Part shown: positions 21,446 to 24,939 of the stretch, piece by piece
Layout of the letters: every line of letters begins with the position of its first letter
Numbering within the stretch: position 1 is the first letter of the stretch
Source of the DNA: JANMDN01 sp031376285
GTDB lineage: Bacteria; Actinomycetota; Thermoleophilia; Miltoncostaeales; Miltoncostaeaceae
DNA: 24,939 nucleotides
Reading direction: 5' to 3'
Assembly: GCA_031376285.1 (NCBI GenBank)
Contig: JANMDN010000047.1
Coordinates: 1-24,939, forward strand
Program-made: the position numbers and the translations under genes
The notes under the pieces: model-generated
The model's input: the letters and a program-made list of their open reading frames with translations, nothing else
The model's database searches: none
Told to the model about the DNA's origin: nothing

Positions 21446-22540
21446 GTGCGGCGCTCGCGTCGCTCGCACGTCCGATTGGTTCAATGCCTCGCCGCGGCGG
21501 TCGTCGTCGCGGCCCCGACCCTGGCGCACGCGGAACCGCAGTCGGTACGTGCCAAACGCGCCCAAGTCGCGCAACTTCAACGTCAGCTTGAGGCGGTGGG
21601 TGTCCGTGTCGAAGCCGCCGCAGAGCGCTACAACGGCGCGCGTTGGCGGTTCGAAGGAATCCAATCGCGAATCGTCCAGAACCAGCGTGACCTGACGACC
21701 ACTCAGGCAAACCTCGGGAAGGCCCGAACGCGCCTCACCGGGCGTCTTCGAGCGCTTTACCGTCAGCCCGACCCGAGCCCTGCCGTGGTCCTGCTCTCGA
21801 GCGGGAGTATCACCGCCGCGACCGAGCAGCTCCGCATGCTGAACCGCATCGGTCAGCAGGACATCGACGTCGTGCAGAGCGTGAAGAGCCTGAAGCAGCG
21901 CATCATCGTGACCCGCGAAACGCTCGTGAAGGACCGCGGGAAGGCCCGCGTGCAGCTTGCCGCCCGAACACGCGAGAAGCGCGCCATCGAGGGACTTCTT
22001 CGCCAGCGTCAGCGGGTCCTGAATGCCGCATCAGGTGAGCTCCGGCGCGCGATCGCCCAGGAGCAGGCGCGGGTGCGCCAGCAGGCCGAACGAGCACGAC
22101 AGGCGGCGATTGCCGCCCAGGCCCCCATTCGTGGCGACGGGGCCTCAAGCTCGGGCCCGACAGTTGCGCTGACCGGTTCACTTCCTTCGGGATCCGGAAA
22201 TGCCGAGGCCGCCCGGATCGCCCTTCAATATCAGGGCGTTCCGTACGTCTGGGGCGGGGCAACCCCCTCTGGATTTGACTGCAGCGGCCTCGCGAGCTAC
22301 GCCTTCGCCAAAGTCGGCAAGTCGGTGCCGCACTACACCGGCGCGATCTGGGCCGCGTTCCCGAGAGTGCCATACGATCAACTCCAGGCCGGCGACCTCG
22401 TCTTCTTCCACGGTCTGGGCCACATGGGCATCTACATTGGAAACGGCCAAATGGTGCACGCCCCGCATACCGGGGACGTCGTACGGATCGCGAACATGGC
22501 CGACCGGGCGGGGTCCTACGTCGGAGCCGTCCGGCCCTAA
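21446..22540 (+). CDS. RipA-like NlpC/P60 peptidoglycan endopeptidase with coiled coil
   Basis: From GTG 21446 the product has 364 residues. It has a signal peptide (RSRRSHVRLVQCLAAAVVV, cleavage after AHA), then a long coiled-coil region (about 32-225, rich in Gln, Arg and Lys) like those that keep RipA/CwlO-type hydrolases inactive until FtsEX-like activation. The C-terminal NlpC/P60 domain (about 255-364) has an intact triad: Cys279 (FDCSGLASY), His326 (GHMGIYIG) and His338 (MVHAPHTG). It cuts D-Glu/meso-Dap bonds in stem peptides. The start is uncertain: upstream in-frame codons exist to 21338, but 21446 gives the cleanest signal peptide. A second NlpC/P60 gene follows after 47 bases. Confidence 0.88.
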   Translation: MRRSRRSHVRLVQCLAAAVVVAAPTLAHAEPQSVRAKRAQVAQLQRQLEAVGVRVEAAAERYNGARWRFEGIQSRIVQNQRDLTTTQANLGKARTRLTGRLRALYRQPDPSPAVVLLSSGSITAATEQLRMLNRIGQQDIDVVQSVKSLKQRIIVTRETLVKDRGKARVQLAARTREKRAIEGLLRQRQRVLNAASGELRRAIAQEQARVRQQAERARQAAIAAQAPIRGDGASSSGPTVALTGSLPSGSGNAEAARIALQYQGVPYVWGGATPSGFDCSGLASYAFAKVGKSVPHYTGAIWAAFPRVPYDQLQAGDLVFFHGLGHMGIYIGNGQMVHAPHTGDVVRIANMADRAGSYVGAVRP

Positions 22541-22559
22541 CCATCCGGGTTCAAGCCAT

Positions 22560-22574
22560 CGGCCCGCCGGGCCG
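22560..22574 (+). terminator. GC hairpin between the two NlpC/P60 genes
   Basis: CGGCCC (22560-22565) pairs with GGGCCG (22569-22574) around a 3-nt loop, 20 bases past the stop of the first gene and 13 bases before the start of the second. It may be a terminator or attenuator. No T run. Confidence 0.4.
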
Positions 22575-22587
22575 ATACATCCGATGT

Positions 22588-23961
22588 ATGAAATGGAACC
22601 CGCAACGCCTCCGGCGGGCCCTTGTACGTTCAACCGTGCTCGGCGCCACCACGCTCTGCCTGCTGCCCGCGACCGGCGCTGGGCGTGGACCGATTGTGAT
22701 CACGCTGCCCGATGCGCGCGACGATGCCGCGCTCGCGTCGGCCGAACTCGCACGTATCAGGACGCTTCGTGATCGCGCCGAACCGAACGATCAGGCCCGC
22801 CTCGGAGAGGTCCAGCGCCTGGCCGAGAAGCGGCGGGCCGAGATCCGACAGACCGCGGAGGATGCCGCCGCCCGGCGTGCCCGGACCGCGGCCGACCGGC
22901 GGCGTGCGAACCGGACCCAGTGGGAGACGACGACGCCGACGAGCCCCGTCTCGGCGCCGCTTGCTGCCGCCAATCGCGCCAACCCGTTCCTGAACGGTCA
23001 GGGCCAGCGCCAGGCCGACTACGCGACAACGGCCGCGCCGACCCCGAGTCTCTCGGGCGGTCTTGCCGCGCAGCTCGACACCTACCTCGCCGAGCGAGGA
23101 AGCCCGCTCGCCGGTCTGGGTGCCACGTTTGTTGCGCAGGCGGGGTCGGTCGGTCTCGATCCTCGGGTGCTCGTGGCGATCACCGGCGCTGAGACGAGCT
23201 TTGGTACCTACGGTCCTGCGCAGGCAATCAACAATCCATTCGGGCTCGGGCCACACATCGAGTACCCGTCATGGGGCGATTCCGTCGCCGCGGCAACGCG
23301 AACGCTGAGCGGTGAGAAGTACCGCGGCGCCGGACGCGTCACCATCGGGACGATCCAGCCGATCTGGGCCCCGCTCGGGGCAGTTAACGACCCCGTGAAC
23401 TTGAACAGCAACTGGACGCGAAACGTCGCTCGCTACTACGCCGACATGGGCGGAAACCCGGCCGCGTCGGTCTTCAACGACGGCGCCGCGCCGACGGGCT
23501 TTGTGCCCACGACGATCGCGTCGCTTGCCCAGGGCAACGTCGCTGCGCCGGTTGCGTACGGCCCGGGTGTGGCAGTTCCCGGCGGCGGATCTGGGGTGGG
23601 CCCAGCCGCCGTCAACGACGCCCTCAAGTTCCTCGGAATGCCGTATCTCTGGGGAGGCGAAGATCCTTCCACCGGATTTGACTGCTCCGGTCTTGTGCAG
23701 TACGTCTACGGTCGTCACGGGGTCAAACTTCCTCGTGTCGCGGAGGCGCAGGCGCAGGTCGGGATTCCAGTCCCCCCAGAGTCCCTTCAGGCGGGCGATG
23801 CACTCTTCTTCGCCGATTCCTCGGGATACATCCACCACGAGGGGATGTACCTCGGCGGCGGGTTCTTCATCGCCTCACCCAAGACCGGCGACGTGATTAA
23901 GATCTCATCGCTCTACGACGCCTACTACGCCTCGCAGTTTGCCGGAGCTCGCCGCTACTAG
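22588..23961 (+). CDS. Two-domain cell-wall hydrolase: glucosaminidase-like plus NlpC/P60
   Basis: The 457-residue product has a signal peptide (about 1-33), a charged helical segment rich in Ala and Arg (about 40-110), a lysozyme-like or glucosaminidase (GH73-type) domain (about 155-300: AITGAETSFGTYGPAQAINN with candidate acid Glu202, NNPFGLG), and an NlpC/P60 domain (about 340-457). In the latter Cys366 (FDCSGLVQY) and His417 (HHEGMYLG) are present. The third triad position, His in the first hydrolase (VHAP), is Ala429 here (FIASP), so peptidase activity may be weak or need another residue. ATG 22588 has no clear Shine-Dalgarno sequence. Its stop TAG is part of the CTAG into which the IS inserted. 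Confidence 0.87.
   Translation: MKWNPQRLRRALVRSTVLGATTLCLLPATGAGRGPIVITLPDARDDAALASAELARIRTLRDRAEPNDQARLGEVQRLAEKRRAEIRQTAEDAAARRARTAADRRRANRTQWETTTPTSPVSAPLAAANRANPFLNGQGQRQADYATTAAPTPSLSGGLAAQLDTYLAERGSPLAGLGATFVAQAGSVGLDPRVLVAITGAETSFGTYGPAQAINNPFGLGPHIEYPSWGDSVAAATRTLSGEKYRGAGRVTIGTIQPIWAPLGAVNDPVNLNSNWTRNVARYYADMGGNPAASVFNDGAAPTGFVPTTIASLAQGNVAAPVAYGPGVAVPGGGSGVGPAAVNDALKFLGMPYLWGGEDPSTGFDCSGLVQYVYGRHGVKLPRVAEAQAQVGIPVPPESLQAGDALFFADSSGYIHHEGMYLGGGFFIASPKTGDVIKISSLYDAYYASQFAGARRY
23958..23961. repeat. CTAG target duplication, left of IS
   Basis: Its TAG is the stop codon of the NlpC/P60 gene. The second copy is the last four bases of the window. Confidence 0.8.
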
Positions 23962-24935
23962 ATGGTTGATTCCGAAGTGTTTTGGCTAGGGGTGGCGGTG
24001 AGGGTGCCGAAGGAGGCGTTGCTGATTGCAACGTCGACCATGGAGGCCTCGTGCACGCCGACCTCGACACCCTCGTCATCGCACTTTATGTCCGTGTGGA
24101 TGATTTCCTGCCGGCCCGGCGCAGGTTCGGGCGTCCACCAAAGATCACCGACAGCGAACTCATCGCGCTTGCCGTCGCGCAAGTGTTCTTGGGGTGCCCT
24201 GACGATCGTCGCTTCCTTGAACTGGCGCGGTGGCGGCTCGGACACTTGTTCCCGTACCTGCCAAAACAGTCCGGCTACAACAAACGCGTGCGTACCCTTG
24301 GGCCTCAGATCGCCCAGGCCGTTGCACGCTTTGCCAGGGAGTCCCCATCGTTTTGTGACGGCCTGCGCCTGCTTGACTCGACACCTGTTCTGTGTGGCGC
24401 GTCGCGTGAGACGGCGAGGCGTTCTGAGCTTGCCGGATCGGCGGCCTATGGGTGGTGTGCAAGCCATTCCCGGTACTTTTGGGGGTACCGTCTCTACCTG
24501 TTGTGCGCGACCGATGGCATGCCAATCCTGTTCGAGCTTGCACCAGCAAACGCACCTGAGCGTCGGGTCGCAGCCGAGATGCTCGAACGCGCGAACCTCG
24601 AGGGGTACACCGTCATCGCAGACGCGGGATTTGCGGGACAAGAGTTCGAATCCCACATCGCATCCCTTGGCGCCCGATTCGTTCGTCCCGACCGTAAAGA
24701 CGAGCCGCCCCGCTACGGATCGCTTGGGAAAATCCGTCAATGGACCTGGTCGGTGTTTTGGACGTGCAAAGGTCAACTCACCCTTGAACGCCACGGCGGG
24801 CGAACCATCACCGGGGTCTGCGTACGCGTCGCGCTGCGCATGCTCGCTCTGGCAGCCGGCCTTGCACACAACCAATCCATCGGTCAGCCTGGTCGCCACT
24901 TCACCGCCTACAACCACTAATTCGGAATCAACCAT
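23962..24935 (+). mobile_element. Complete IS982-family insertion sequence (974 bp)
   Basis: The ends are perfect inverted repeats of at least 15 bases (ATGGTTGATTCCGAA at 23962-23976 and its complement at 24921-24935), directly flanked by CTAG on both sides. With the CTAG counted, the shared end is 19 bases, CTAGATGGTTGATTCCGAA. It carries one full transposase gene. CTAG is itself palindromic, so the exact border between target and inverted repeat is ambiguous. The same ends occur on the MITE at 6647-6810. The perfect ends suggest a recent insertion. The window stops at the right CTAG, consistent with assembly breaking at a multicopy repeat. Confidence 0.9.
24051..24920 (+). CDS. IS982-family transposase
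   Basis: From GTG 24051 (GGAGG 4 bases upstream) the product has 289 residues and full family similarity: an N-terminal helical region (ADLDTLVIALYVRVDDFLP, ITDSELIALAVAQVFLGCPD), then the DDE nuclease core with Asp109 (LLDSTPV) and Asp191 (VIADAGFAG). The third acidic residue is unclear. In actinobacterial relatives I recall a motif of the form RQWIESV with Lys seven residues after the Glu. Here the segment reads RQWTWSVFWTCK, with Trp233 at that position and Lys240 kept. The next Glu is Glu246 (LERHGGRT). The enzyme may be inactive or use a different residue. An earlier in-frame TTG at 23982 is less likely. Confidence 0.87.
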   Translation: MHADLDTLVIALYVRVDDFLPARRRFGRPPKITDSELIALAVAQVFLGCPDDRRFLELARWRLGHLFPYLPKQSGYNKRVRTLGPQIAQAVARFARESPSFCDGLRLLDSTPVLCGASRETARRSELAGSAAYGWCASHSRYFWGYRLYLLCATDGMPILFELAPANAPERRVAAEMLERANLEGYTVIADAGFAGQEFESHIASLGARFVRPDRKDEPPRYGSLGKIRQWTWSVFWTCKGQLTLERHGGRTITGVCVRVALRMLALAAGLAHNQSIGQPGRHFTAYNH

Positions 24936-24939
24936 CTAG
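24936..24939. repeat. CTAG target duplication, right of IS
   Basis: These are the last four bases of the window and match 23958-23961. Confidence 0.8.

Noticed and set aside
23958..24935. 325-residue minus-strand open frame over the IS as a real gene
   Set aside because: It is the shadow of the transposase in high-GC DNA, begins and ends in the inverted repeats, and has no ribosome-binding site or recognisable domain. It matters only for the transparency idea.
23962..24935. IS5-family (IS427-type) assignment based on the CTAG target
   Set aside because: The CTAG duplication recalls IS427-type elements, but the transposase sequence (ITDSELIALAVAQVFLG, LLDSTPV, GYNKR, HGGRT) matches IS982 relatives.
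1..24939. tRNA, rRNA or CRISPR array
   Set aside because: I found no tRNA-like T-loop with matching acceptor stem outside coding sequence, no rRNA segment, and no spaced short repeats.

Overview
The window is a GC-rich stretch that looks like an actinobacterial chromosome, perhaps a Thermoleophilia/Solirubrobacterales-type lineage. The support is the very high GC, frequent GTG and TTG starts, a UPF0182-family giant membrane protein, RipA-like NlpC/P60 hydrolases, SufU, and an actinobacterial-type IS982 transposase. The class-level placement is inference. The sequence starts in low-complexity C-rich DNA and ends exactly on the last base of a target duplication next to an IS, so it may be a whole contig broken at repeats.

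Region 1 (1-5620): a frameshifted SRPBCC/AHSA1 pseudogene; dodecin convergent with a DUF2461 gene, the two sharing one palindromic CTAG as stop codon; an aldo/keto reductase convergent with a two-gene secreted pair (a tandemly duplicated exported protein, then a cupredoxin); and a two-gene XRE-regulator/membrane-protein operon with a perfect 24-bp palindrome just upstream as a candidate autoregulatory operator.

Region 2 (5747-9192): a sulfur-trafficking and Fe-S assembly series on the plus strand: two-domain thiosulfate sulfurtransferase, SufE, DCC thiol-disulfide protein, SufU, MIP18/DUF59 factor, A-type carrier (IscA/ErpA) and a PRC-barrel-like protein. A 164-bp MITE lies between the sulfurtransferase stop codon and SufE.

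Region 3 (9412-15672): a two-domain VOC protein, a relic of a class III CoA-transferase, a 1026-aa UPF0182 membrane protein, and a RecQ-type helicase with HRDC.

Region 4 (15656-23961): an envelope region. Five minus-strand genes (two small secreted proteins, a degenerate metallo-beta-lactamase-fold protein, a secreted two-module adhesin-like protein, an M23 endopeptidase) diverge from two plus-strand NlpC/P60 hydrolases.

Region 5 (23958-24939): a complete IS982-family element with terminal repeats and CTAG target duplications.

The most unusual signal links the IS and the MITE. They share terminal repeats, both sit in a CTAG that is the stop codon of the upstream gene, and both place an ATG directly after that TAG. 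That ATG opens a frame that stays open across the whole element and stops in the CTAG at the far end. This could make the insertions transparent to translation and to translational coupling.
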